NCBI RefSeq assembly: GCF_001514125.1
Contig: NZ_KQ948549.1
Span: forward strand, 595,438-659,437
DNA: 64,000 bases
Direction: 5' to 3'
From: Streptomyces longwoodensis
Lineage (GTDB): Bacteria; Actinomycetota; Actinomycetes; Streptomycetales; Streptomycetaceae
The notes beneath the pieces were generated by a model. The model did no database searches. It saw only the letters and a program-made list of their open reading frames with translations, and had not been told where the DNA came from. How positions within the stretch are numbered: position 1 is the first letter of the stretch; every line of letters starts with the position of its first letter. Positions 53,018-60,935 of this stretch are shown in pieces. The translations under genes and the position numbers were made by a program.

Positions 53018-53041
53018 GGGAACCCCTTCAGTTGTGGAATG

Positions 53042-53074
53042 GATCGTCCATAACGTAGGCAGTAATGGACGATC
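53042..53074. promoter_or_regulatory. TetR operator between SDR and tetR genes
   Basis: An inverted repeat with 10-base arms GATCGTCCAT / ATGGACGATC and 13 bases between. It lies in the 83-bp divergent gap, so it probably controls both genes. Confidence 0.8.
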
Positions 53075-53100
53075 GAGTCAAGAATGGCTAGGCTGAACCC

Positions 53101-53757
53101 ATGGCGAGACCACGCGCGTTCGACGAACACCACGTCCTGGAGCGGGCCAGGGAGCAGTTCTGGGCGACCGGCTACGCGGGGACCCGGATGGACGACATCT
53201 CCCGGGCGACCGGCCTGGGCAAGGGCAGCCTGTACGGCGCGTTCGGCGACAAGGCCGGGCTCTTCCACCGGGTGTTCGACGACTGGTGCACCGCGGTCGT
53301 CGAGGTGGCCCGGGAGCACCTGACGGGTGGTCCGGACGCGGAGGCCCTGGACCGGCTGTCGGGATACGTGCACCTCATGGCGGAGAACTCCGCATCCGAC
53401 ACCGAACGCCGCGGGTGCCTGCTGGCCAAGGGCGCGGCGGAATTGGCCCACCAGGACCCGGCGGTCGCCGGACGGTCGGCCGAGGCCATGCGGGCGCTGC
53501 TGGCCCTGCTCCGCACGGAGATCAGCGCCGCCCAGCGCCACGGCGACATCGACCGCGACGCGGATCCGGAGGCGCTGGCGGCACTGCTGCTGACGGTGGT
53601 CCGCGGCGCCGAGGCGGTGGGCAAGGCCGGCCTGGCCCCGGAGGCGCTGCGGACCGTCGCGAACACCGCGCTGGGGCTCCTGCCCTTGACCGGGGGGCGG
53701 CGACGCCGCGTGACCGAGCGCGGTCCGAGCGGCGAGGACCAGGGAGACACCCCCTAG
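53101..53757 (+). CDS. TetR/AcrR-family regulator
   Basis: Protein of 218 residues (MARPRAFDEHHVLERAREQFWATGYAGTRMDDISRATGLGKGSLYGAFGDKAGLF), with a TetR HTH at about 10-55. The ligand domain resembles the TetR_C_6/16-type (RGCLLAKGAAELAHQDP). The inverted repeat upstream is the likely operator. Its stop codon TAG is part of CTAG next to a MITE-like element, so the end of the gene was set by or lies beside an insertion. Confidence 0.93.
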   Translation: MARPRAFDEHHVLERAREQFWATGYAGTRMDDISRATGLGKGSLYGAFGDKAGLFHRVFDDWCTAVVEVAREHLTGGPDAEALDRLSGYVHLMAENSASDTERRGCLLAKGAAELAHQDPAVAGRSAEAMRALLALLRTEISAAQRHGDIDRDADPEALAALLLTVVRGAEAVGKAGLAPEALRTVANTALGLLPLTGGRRRRVTERGPSGEDQGDTP

Positions 53758-53934
53758 GTCGTGTCCGCGAAGTCCCGTCGTCCGCCCGGAGGGCGGGCCC
53801 TGCGGCGTCCGGTGCGTGCTCTCGGCGTGCCGGGCGGACGCCCGCGTACTGGCCGTACTCGGGTGTTCGCGCGGTGCGGCGAGAGTGCGTGCCGGGCGTC
53901 GCAGGGCAGGCAGGACTTTGCGGACACGGCCTAG
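53754..53934. mobile_element. MITE-like palindromic element with CTAG target duplication
   Basis: A 173-bp element (53758-53930) lies between CTAG copies at 53754-53757 and 53931-53934. The 18-base terminal repeats (GTCGTGTCCGCGAAGTCC) match at 16 of 18. The interior continues as an imperfect palindrome (CCCTGCG...CTCTCG on one side, CGAGAG...CGCAGGG on the other). No ORF. CTAG duplications are typical of IS5-type transposition. Confidence 0.82.
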
Positions 53935-54021
53935 GGGACCTGCGCGGCCCCGGTCCGGCCCCGGGTGGCGCTGGTGAAGAGGTCGAGGCTGACGAGTGCG
54001 CGGGGCCTCCGGAGCGCCACG

Positions 54022-55701
54022 TCAAGTCCCGGGCGGGTCATCGGTGATGGTCTGTGGGCCCACGACGTGCATGGGCAGCATGACCAGCGCGGTCGTGCCG
54101 GCGGAGTCGGACGGGCGCAGCTGGATGCGGATGCCGTGCCGCTGGGACAGTCGGCCGACCACGAAGAGGCCCATGCGGCTGGAGACGGAGACGTCCACGG
54201 TGGGTGGCGAGGCAAGCCGTTCGTTGATCTCGAGAAGGCCCTCGGGGGACAGGCCGATGCCGGTGTCGTGGATCTCGATCAAGGCGCGGCCGTCGGGCAG
54301 CGAGACACCCTTGACCTCGACCCTGGTCTGCGGCGGGGAGAACGACGTCGCGTTCTCCAACAGTTCCGCGAGCAGGTGGACGAGGTCGTTGACGGCGCGG
54401 CCGGTGATCTCGACGGCCGGCACGGCGACCAGCTCGATGCGCTCGTACTGCTCCACCTCGGACGCGGCGGCGCGGAACACGTCGACCAGCGGGACCGGGC
54501 GCCTCCACCGGCGGCCGGGCTCCTCACCCGCGAGGACGAGGAGGTTCTCACCGTTACGGCGCATGCGGGTCGCGAGGTGGTCGAGCTTGAACAGCGAGAT
54601 CAGCTGGTCCGGGTCGGCCTCGCGCGACTCCAGCTCGGAGATGAGCGAGAGCTGGCGCTGGATGAGGCCCTGGGAGCGGCGCGAGAGGTTGCTGAACATC
54701 GCGTTGACGTTGCCCCGCAGCAGGGCCTGCTCACCGGCCAACCGGACGGACTCACGCAGCAAGGAGTCGATCACGGAGGCCAACTGCGCGGTCTCCGGAC
54801 TGGAGTAGCTGCCCACCGAGGGGATGGACAGATCGACGGGATCCTGCACGTCCCATCCGCCCAGTCGTTTCACGAGCTCAGGGATGTGCACCTGGGCTGC
54901 CAGCGCTGTCTGCTCGCGGAGCCTGGCGAGATCGGCGGACGGCGTCCGCTTCCACCACCGCGTCTTCGCCCGACCGGACTCGGTCTCCGCGGACGACTGT
55001 TGCCCGACCGCTTCGTCCTCCTCCGCGAGCACGTCTTCGAGAGCCTGCTCGGCCACGGTCAGGGCCCGGGTCACCTCCTTCTCCAGCTGCAGGCTGATGA
55101 CGCGGTCTCGGCTGGCCAGCCTCAGTTCCATCAAGTGTTCCTGCAGGAGTTCGTCCAGCAGGTTGCGCTCGACCAGAGCCGTGTCCCGTTCGCGTCGAAG
55201 CACCTCCGCATCGCGAAGGCCGCTGGCCGCCACCACTTCCAACTCGCGCAGACCGGACGTCAGTTCCTGACGGCGACGTTGCTCTCCCGCGATCTGCTCC
55301 TGCAGTTCGACGACGGTCTGCTCGGCAGCCACCAGCCGGGACCGGGCCTCATCCAGTTCGTCACGCAGCACGTACACCTCGTGGCGCTGCGGCTCGTGCA
55401 CCAGGCAAGCGGCGAGGTACTCGGCGCGCACGGCCGCCATCACCTCAGGCTTGAGGCGCGCTCCCGTCCGCTTGCCGATCGCCTCGTCGAGAGCTTTCAG
55501 GAAGGTGATCTCGGGCAGCCGCTGCCCGTTGAGGTAGCGGGAGAGGGTGGTGGCGTCGATGCCGAGCAGCTTCTCCAGGGCCAGCAGGGTCAGCCCCAGA
55601 CTCTTGTAGAACTCGCGCAGCCGTTCAGCCCAGACCGTCATCTCCGGACTCAGTTTCGGGTCAAGGGCGCTCAACGGGCGCCCGCGCCGTGGTTCTTGCA
55701 T
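54022..55701 (-). CDS. XRE-type HTH - coiled coil - histidine-kinase protein
   Basis: Protein of 559 residues from ATG 55701 (GGAGAGGAG upstream). An XRE/Cro HTH lies at about 25-75 (LEKLLGIDATTLSRYLNGQRLPEITFLKAL). A long coiled coil lies at about 105-225. LDHLATRMRRNGENLLVLAG forms the H-box-like helix. A HATPase follows at about 415-545: HLLAELLENATSFSPP, IHDTGIGLSP and GLFVVGRLSQRHGI. No membrane helix. The kinase half matches conservon-type sensor kinases, but the DNA-binding head is unusual. It is divergent from a 44-residue membrane peptide. Confidence 0.9.
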   Translation of the reverse strand: MQEPRRGRPLSALDPKLSPEMTVWAERLREFYKSLGLTLLALEKLLGIDATTLSRYLNGQRLPEITFLKALDEAIGKRTGARLKPEVMAAVRAEYLAACLVHEPQRHEVYVLRDELDEARSRLVAAEQTVVELQEQIAGEQRRRQELTSGLRELEVVAASGLRDAEVLRRERDTALVERNLLDELLQEHLMELRLASRDRVISLQLEKEVTRALTVAEQALEDVLAEEDEAVGQQSSAETESGRAKTRWWKRTPSADLARLREQTALAAQVHIPELVKRLGGWDVQDPVDLSIPSVGSYSSPETAQLASVIDSLLRESVRLAGEQALLRGNVNAMFSNLSRRSQGLIQRQLSLISELESREADPDQLISLFKLDHLATRMRRNGENLLVLAGEEPGRRWRRPVPLVDVFRAAASEVEQYERIELVAVPAVEITGRAVNDLVHLLAELLENATSFSPPQTRVEVKGVSLPDGRALIEIHDTGIGLSPEGLLEINERLASPPTVDVSVSSRMGLFVVGRLSQRHGIRIQLRPSDSAGTTALVMLPMHVVGPQTITDDPPGT

Positions 55702-55858
55702 CCCCCGCAACAGCTCCTCTCCGGTCGGTATGGTGCCGCCTTTGTTGCCGGGAGGCGGCAAGAACCGACAAGTGGATCTTGTCTCTGGCGCATCAATGTT
55801 CTGGTGGTGACGCTTCTCCTGCACGCCGTGGACGCGTGCGCCGATCCGGAGGAGCGAG

Positions 55859-55993
55859 ATGTACAGCGTGGGACAGATCATTGGTCTGGGAACGGCGGTT
55901 CTGCAGCTGGCCGCTGCAGCGTTCGGGGCTCGTGCGGCATGGAGGGCACACCGTCGTCGCCGGGAAACCGACGATCCCGATCGCAGCAGCTGA
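55859..55993 (+). CDS. 44-residue single-helix membrane peptide
   Basis: The ATG at 55859 has a near-ideal ribosome site (CGGAGGAGCGAG). It encodes 44 residues: MYSVGQIIGLGTAVLQLAAA begins one hydrophobic helix of about 20 residues, followed by a basic HRRRR segment and an acidic DDPDRSS end. The positive-inside pattern puts the C-terminus in the cytoplasm. It faces the HTH-kinase gene across 157 bases and lies 168 bases before the stressosome operon. I know no family. It could be a membrane partner of the kinase. Confidence 0.6.
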   Translation: MYSVGQIIGLGTAVLQLAAAAFGARAAWRAHRRRRETDDPDRSS

Positions 55994-56160
55994 CCCTGCT
56001 GGGTGCGGCAGTGCCGTCACCACGTCCCTCGGCACGATCGAGGCGCCTGCACCTCCCCGCGTTCCGCTCCGTGAAGCGCCGGTGAGGGTAGCGCGGACCT
56101 GGTAGAACGACTGTCGTATGGTTTGCGCGGCATATTCAATCAAGTGTTTGCGGGGACCAC

Positions 56161-57009
56161 GTGGCCGCTGAGAGCAGCACGCACCTCCTTGTCGAGACCC
56201 TGGCCGCGAACCGGGACACGTTCCTGGACCAGTGGATCAGGGTCGTCGGCGGCGACCTGCAGGGCAGGCTGAGCACCGCCGAACTCGGACGCGAACTGGG
56301 CGAGCTGTACGACAGCATCCTCGCGGCGGTCACCGAGGGGGGCCTCGACGGGCGTGCCGAGCAGTTCGACGAGGCGCGCAGCCTGCTGATCGAGCTCTCG
56401 CGCAGCCGCGCCCGGCAGGGCTTCACGCCCACCGAGACCGCCCGCAGCGTCTTCGCCCTCAAGGAGGTGCTGGAGCCCGCCCTCGCCACCGACGAGCAGG
56501 GCGCACGCACCTACCTCCAGTTCGCCCGGCTGCTGGACGACCTCGCCCTGCTCACCACCGAGGCCTACATCCGCACCCGCGAGGAGATCATCTCCTCGCA
56601 GGCCGAGCAGCTCCTCGAGCTGTCCACCCCGGTCGTCAAGCTGTGGGACGGCGTGGTCGGGGTCCCCCTGGTGGGCACCCTCGACTCGGCGCGCACCCAG
56701 GTCGTCATGGAGAAGCTGCTGCAGACGCTGGTCGACAGCGACTCCACGCACGCCATCATCGACATCACCGGCGTGCCGACCGTGGACACCCAGGTCGCGC
56801 AGCACCTGCTGAAGACCGTCGTCGCCGCCCGCATGATGGGCGCCCAGTGCATCATCTCGGGCATCCGGCCGCAGATCGCCCAGACCATCGTGGCGCTGGG
56901 CATCGAGTTCGGTGACATACCGACGAACTCGTCGCTGGCCGACGCGCTGCGCCAGGCGCTGACGGAGATCGCCCGCGATGCCGAGGACGACGTGAAGGGC
57001 CTGCTGTGA
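56161..57009 (+). CDS. rsbR: RsbR-type stressosome protein
   Basis: Protein of 282 residues from GTG 56161. The N-terminal helical sensor domain (about 10-150, RsbR_N-like) precedes a STAS domain at about 165-270: TLDSARTQVVMEKLL, IIDITGVPTVDTQVAQHLL, and CIISGIRPQIAQTIV. The Thr in DITGVPTVDT and the later one near GIRP correspond to the RsbT phosphorylation sites. It begins a five-gene overlapping operon. Confidence 0.93.
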   Translation: MAAESSTHLLVETLAANRDTFLDQWIRVVGGDLQGRLSTAELGRELGELYDSILAAVTEGGLDGRAEQFDEARSLLIELSRSRARQGFTPTETARSVFALKEVLEPALATDEQGARTYLQFARLLDDLALLTTEAYIRTREEIISSQAEQLLELSTPVVKLWDGVVGVPLVGTLDSARTQVVMEKLLQTLVDSDSTHAIIDITGVPTVDTQVAQHLLKTVVAARMMGAQCIISGIRPQIAQTIVALGIEFGDIPTNSSLADALRQALTEIARDAEDDVKGLL

Positions 57010-57374
57010 CCGACCGCGTCCCCGTCCTGAAGATCGGCGAGATCCTCCTGGTCTCCATCCAGTTCGACCTGGAGGACCAGACGGTGCTGGACCTCCAGGA
57101 GGACCTGTCCAACCGCATCGTCGCCACCGGCGCGAAGGGCGTCGTCATCGACATCTCGGCGCTGGAGATCGTCGACTCGTTCGTCGGGCGGATGCTGGCG
57201 ACCAACGCGTCGATATCCCGCATCCTCGGCGCCGAGACGATCGTCGTCGGCATGCGGCCCGCGGTGGCCATGACCCTCGTCGAGCTGGGCCTGTCCCTGA
57301 ACGGTGTGCGCACCGCCATGAACCTGGAGCGCGGGCTGAAGCTGCTGCGGCGTCTCGCCGCAGGACGCGCATGA
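57006..57374 (+). CDS. rsbS: RsbS-type STAS antagonist
   Basis: Protein of 122 residues from GTG 57006, overlapping rsbR by 4 bases. A single STAS domain with VVIDISALEIVDSFVGRMLA, where Ser58 is at the site phosphorylated by RsbT, and ETIVVGMRPAVAMTLVELGL. It forms the core of the stressosome with RsbR. Confidence 0.94.
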   Translation: MTDRVPVLKIGEILLVSIQFDLEDQTVLDLQEDLSNRIVATGAKGVVIDISALEIVDSFVGRMLATNASISRILGAETIVVGMRPAVAMTLVELGLSLNGVRTAMNLERGLKLLRRLAAGRA

Positions 57375-57790
57375 AGGACTACGGCACAGCCGTCGCGACC
57401 GCCGAAACCGTCGAGGTCACCACCAGCAGCGACGTCGTCAACGCCCGCCAGGTGGTGCGCACCCTGGCCCAGCGCGGCGGGCTGCCGCTGGTCCACCAGA
57501 CCAAGCTGGTCACGGCGGCCAGCGAACTCGGCCGCAACATGCTGATCTACGGCGGGGGAGGCGTGGTGCGCGCGGCCCTGGTCGCCGACAGCGGCCGCTC
57601 CGGCGTCTACGTCGAGTTCCGCGACCAGGGGCCCGGCATCCCCGACATAGAGACGGCCATGCAGGACGGCTGGACGTCCGGCAGCGGCCTGGGGCTCGGA
57701 CTCAGCGGCGCCAAGCGGCTCGTCGACGAGTTCGACATCGCGACCGGCGAAGGGGGCACCACCGTGCGCATTGTGAAGTGGGGTCGGTGA
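57371..57790 (+). CDS. rsbT: RsbT-type serine kinase
   Basis: Protein of 139 residues from ATG 57371, overlapping rsbS by 4 bases. HATPase fold: AASELGRNMLIYGGGG (N box), FRDQGPGIPDIETAMQDG (G1) and GSGLGLGLSGAKRLVDEF (G2). It phosphorylates RsbR and RsbS, is released and then activates a downstream phosphatase. Confidence 0.95.
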   Translation: MKDYGTAVATAETVEVTTSSDVVNARQVVRTLAQRGGLPLVHQTKLVTAASELGRNMLIYGGGGVVRAALVADSGRSGVYVEFRDQGPGIPDIETAMQDGWTSGSGLGLGLSGAKRLVDEFDIATGEGGTTVRIVKWGR

Positions 57791-58824
57791 CCACAGGCAT
57801 CGTCGCCGAGGCCGGCGACGTCCACTGGCTGCGGGCGGACATCGCCCTGGCGGCCGCGGCCCGTCGGCAGGCCGGCCACCTGGCCCGCGCCGTCGGACTG
57901 TCCGAGGAGCGCGCCGCGCAGGTCGAGCTGTGCGTGACCGAGATGGCCACCAACCTCCTCAAGCACGCGAACGACGGCTCCCTCGCCCTGCGCGTGGTGC
58001 GCTCCCGCGGGCGCGCCGGCGTCGAGTGCCTGTCCCTGGACAACGGCCCGGGCATCGACGACGTGGGACGGGCGCTGCGCGACGGCACCTCCGGCTACGG
58101 CAGCCTCGGCATCGGCATGGGCGCCATCGGGAGGCTCGCCGACGCCTCCGGCATCCACTCCCTGCCCGGCCGCGGCACCGTGGTCTGCGCCCGCTTCTGG
58201 TCGGACGGCCGGACGGCGGAGCCGGAGACCGTCGCGACGGGCGGTCTCACCCGCCCGATCACGGGCGAGCAACTGTGCGGCGACACCTGGGCCGTCCGCT
58301 CCCTGGACGGGCCCTCCGCGGGGGCGCTGCTGCTGATGATGTGCGACGGCCTCGGACACGGGCCCCTGGCGGCCCGGGTCGGCGACCAGGCCAGGGCCGC
58401 CTTCCGTGAGAGCCGGCACATCGGCCCCGATGCCGTGCTGCGCGACGTGCACCAGGGACTGAAGGGCAGCCGCGGGGCAGCGGTCGCGATCGCGCTGGTC
58501 GACATGACCGACCAGCGCGTGCACTTCACCGGCGTCGGCAACATCACCGCGCTGCTCGTCCACGACGACCGCCGCAACGGACTGCTGTCGATGCCCGGGA
58601 TCGTCGGCGCGCAGCTGCCCCGTCCCCGCACCCAGGCGACGGCGTTCCCGCCGGGTACCGCACTCGTCATGCACTCCGACGGACTCAGCGACCGGTGGAA
58701 GCCGCTCGACTTCCCCGGGCTCTTCGCACGGGACCCCTCGCTGGTCGCCGGGCAGCTGTTGAACCAGAACGCGGTGCGCAGGGACGACGCCGGGATCCTC
58801 GTGGCCCTGCACCGGCCGTCATGA
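57787..58824 (+). CDS. ATPase - SpoIIE phosphatase (RsbX-like)
   Basis: Protein of 345 residues from GTG 57787, overlapping rsbT by 4 bases. An N-terminal RsbW-like HATPase spans about 10-140 (CVTEMATNLLKHANDG, LDNGPGIDDVG). A C-terminal SpoIIE/PP2C-type domain spans about 150-345, with MMCDGLGHGPLAA, GVGNITALLV and MHSDGLSDRW. It may reset the stressosome by removing phosphate, like RsbX, with an added ATPase part. Confidence 0.92.
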   Translation: MTTGIVAEAGDVHWLRADIALAAAARRQAGHLARAVGLSEERAAQVELCVTEMATNLLKHANDGSLALRVVRSRGRAGVECLSLDNGPGIDDVGRALRDGTSGYGSLGIGMGAIGRLADASGIHSLPGRGTVVCARFWSDGRTAEPETVATGGLTRPITGEQLCGDTWAVRSLDGPSAGALLLMMCDGLGHGPLAARVGDQARAAFRESRHIGPDAVLRDVHQGLKGSRGAAVAIALVDMTDQRVHFTGVGNITALLVHDDRRNGLLSMPGIVGAQLPRPRTQATAFPPGTALVMHSDGLSDRWKPLDFPGLFARDPSLVAGQLLNQNAVRRDDAGILVALHRPS

Positions 58825-60920
58825 CACCGGGTCCTCCCGGCCACGACCTGCTCACGATCGCGCTGCGCGAGGGCGGCGACGTGATCAGGCTGCGCCGGTG
58901 CACACAGGTGGCGTGCCGCGCCGCGGGGCTGACCGGCAGCCCCCTGGTGCGGCTGACCACCGTCGTCAGCGAGGCCGGCGAGCACCTGCTGGGCACGCCC
59001 GGGCTCAGCGCGCACCTGCGCCTGGAGGAGACCGACGCGGTCATGATGACGGTCCGTCTGCGCTGGCCCGGTGACCGCCGGCCCCCCGCGACCCTGCTGG
59101 CCGCCGCCGGCCGCCTCCTCGACGGCTCCGGACTGGGATCGTCGTCGCAGGACGGCGCCCAGGAACTGCTGCTCGCGCAGCGCACGCCCGTCCCGCCGGA
59201 GTCCCTGGGCGGCCTGGCCGCCGACGTGCGCGCCAGGCTCGCGGACGGTGACACGGCGGCCGACCTGATCGAGGCGCTGCGCACCCAGAACGGCCAGTTG
59301 CTGGCCGCCCTGGAGGAGTCGCAGCACCAGCAGGACGAACTCCAGCGGCTGAACGCGGAACTGGAGGAGACCAACGCCGGTGTGATGGCGCTCTACGCGG
59401 AGCTGGCGGGCGAACTGGAGGAGACCAACACCGGAGTGGTCGCGCTCTACGCCGAGCTGGAGGACAAGTCCCGCCAGCTCGAACTCGCCAATGAGTACAA
59501 GACCCGCTTCTGGGCGAACGTCAGCCACGAGCTGCGCTCGCCGGTCAACTCCATCATCGCTCTGGCCCGGCTCCTGCTGGACCCGTCGGCGGAGCCCCTG
59601 AGCGACGAGCAGCAACAGCAGGTGGCGCTCGTCCAGGCCTCGGGCAGCACCCTGCTGGCCCTCGTCGACGAACTGCTCGACGTCGCCAAGGCGGAATCCG
59701 GCCGCCTGGAGCCACACCCCGTGGACGTCGACCTCCGCCCGCTGCTGCACCAGCTGCGCGGCACACTGCGGGGCACCGCCCGGCCCGGGGTGGCGCTCTC
59801 CATCCCGGACCACGTCCAGCAGGGGCCGCTCGTCACCGACGAGGTCATGCTGACCAGGATCCTGCGCAACGTCCTGTCCAACGCGCTGAAGTTCACCCCC
59901 GCCGGCTCGGTCGCCCTGGACGTCTCCGAGGAGGGCAGCGGCGACGGCGCACGGTTCGTCTTCCGCGTCCGCGACACCGGCGTCGGTATCCCGGCGGCGG
60001 AACTGGAGCGCGTCTTCGAGGAGTTCTACCAGGTGCAGGGCCCGCACCAGCGCGGCCGGGCGGGAACCGGACTGGGGTTGCCCTACGCCCGCCGGCTCGC
60101 CGAACTGCTGGGCGGCACCCTGACGCTCGACAGCGAGGCCGGGCACGGCACGACCGTGACCTTCCGCCTCCCCGCCCGCCTGCCCTGGCCGGTACCGCAG
60201 GACGCCACGACCGCCCCGGACGACCCGGCACACCGCCCCGCCCCGCCCAGCGCACCGGGCGGGCCGACCGGGCCGAGCGAGGCGAACCCGCCCGGCCCGC
60301 AGAGCCCCCTGCCGGGACCGAACCTGGCCGGCCCGCCTAGCCCGTCGCCCGTACCGGACCCGGTCGGCCCGCAGAGCCCGTCGCCCGTACCGGACCCGGC
60401 CGGCCCGCAGAGCCCGTCGCCGGCACCGGACCCGCCCGTCGCGGCCGGCTCACCCGCCCCGTCTCGCCGCACCGACGGAGCCGACAGCCCCGCGGCCGGG
60501 AAACCGCCGGTCGTCGCGCACGTCGTCGTCGTGGACGACGACGAGGCCTTCCTCGCCGTCGTCGCGCCGCTGCTCCGTGGTCTCGCCGCCTCCGTCACCG
60601 TCCTGTCGGACAGCTCCCGGGCCGTCGCCACCGTCGAGAGCCAGCAGCCCGACCTCGTCCTGCTCGACCTCACCATGCCCGTCGCCGACGGCTACCGGGT
60701 GCACCGGTCCCTGGCCGCGAACCCGCGCACCCGGCACATTCCCGTCGCCGTGCTGACGGCGCTGGAGGCGGACCAGGTGGACGGCTCCCGTCTGCCGGGG
60801 GTGCGGGCCGTGCTGAACAAGTCCCGCCTCACACCGGAGGACGTCACCGCCGTCCTCGCCGGCCTCCCGACGCCACCGGGCGCCGCGCGCCCGCACGCGC
60901 CCCACCCCGACGACACCTAG
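58821..60920 (+). CDS. hybrid histidine kinase with C-terminal receiver
   Basis: Protein of 699 residues from ATG 58821, overlapping the previous gene by 4 bases. The N-terminal 120 residues resemble a small HATPase-like domain. A coiled coil at about 155-225 carries two LEETNxGVxALYAEL repeats. HisKA with His236 in SHELRSPVN follows, then HATPase (NVLSNALKF, DTGVGIP, GTGLGLPYARRL). A Pro-rich linker with four 12-residue repeats lies at about 490-540. A receiver at about 570-685 (VVDDDEAF, LLDLTMP, LNKSRL) completes it. It senses a signal and may pass phosphate to its own receiver. Confidence 0.93.
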   Translation: MTPGPPGHDLLTIALREGGDVIRLRRCTQVACRAAGLTGSPLVRLTTVVSEAGEHLLGTPGLSAHLRLEETDAVMMTVRLRWPGDRRPPATLLAAAGRLLDGSGLGSSSQDGAQELLLAQRTPVPPESLGGLAADVRARLADGDTAADLIEALRTQNGQLLAALEESQHQQDELQRLNAELEETNAGVMALYAELAGELEETNTGVVALYAELEDKSRQLELANEYKTRFWANVSHELRSPVNSIIALARLLLDPSAEPLSDEQQQQVALVQASGSTLLALVDELLDVAKAESGRLEPHPVDVDLRPLLHQLRGTLRGTARPGVALSIPDHVQQGPLVTDEVMLTRILRNVLSNALKFTPAGSVALDVSEEGSGDGARFVFRVRDTGVGIPAAELERVFEEFYQVQGPHQRGRAGTGLGLPYARRLAELLGGTLTLDSEAGHGTTVTFRLPARLPWPVPQDATTAPDDPAHRPAPPSAPGGPTGPSEANPPGPQSPLPGPNLAGPPSPSPVPDPVGPQSPSPVPDPAGPQSPSPAPDPPVAAGSPAPSRRTDGADSPAAGKPPVVAHVVVVDDDEAFLAVVAPLLRGLAASVTVLSDSSRAVATVESQQPDLVLLDLTMPVADGYRVHRSLAANPRTRHIPVAVLTALEADQVDGSRLPGVRAVLNKSRLTPEDVTAVLAGLPTPPGAARPHAPHPDDT
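60294..60437 (+). repeat. four 36-bp tandem repeats in the kinase linker
   Basis: Units encode GPQSPLPGPNLA, GPPSPSPVPDPV, GPQSPSPVPDPA and GPQSPSPAPDPP. The last three are nearly identical at the DNA level, so copy number may vary between strains. Confidence 0.85.
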
Positions 60921-60935
60921 GGCCGAGGAACCCCG

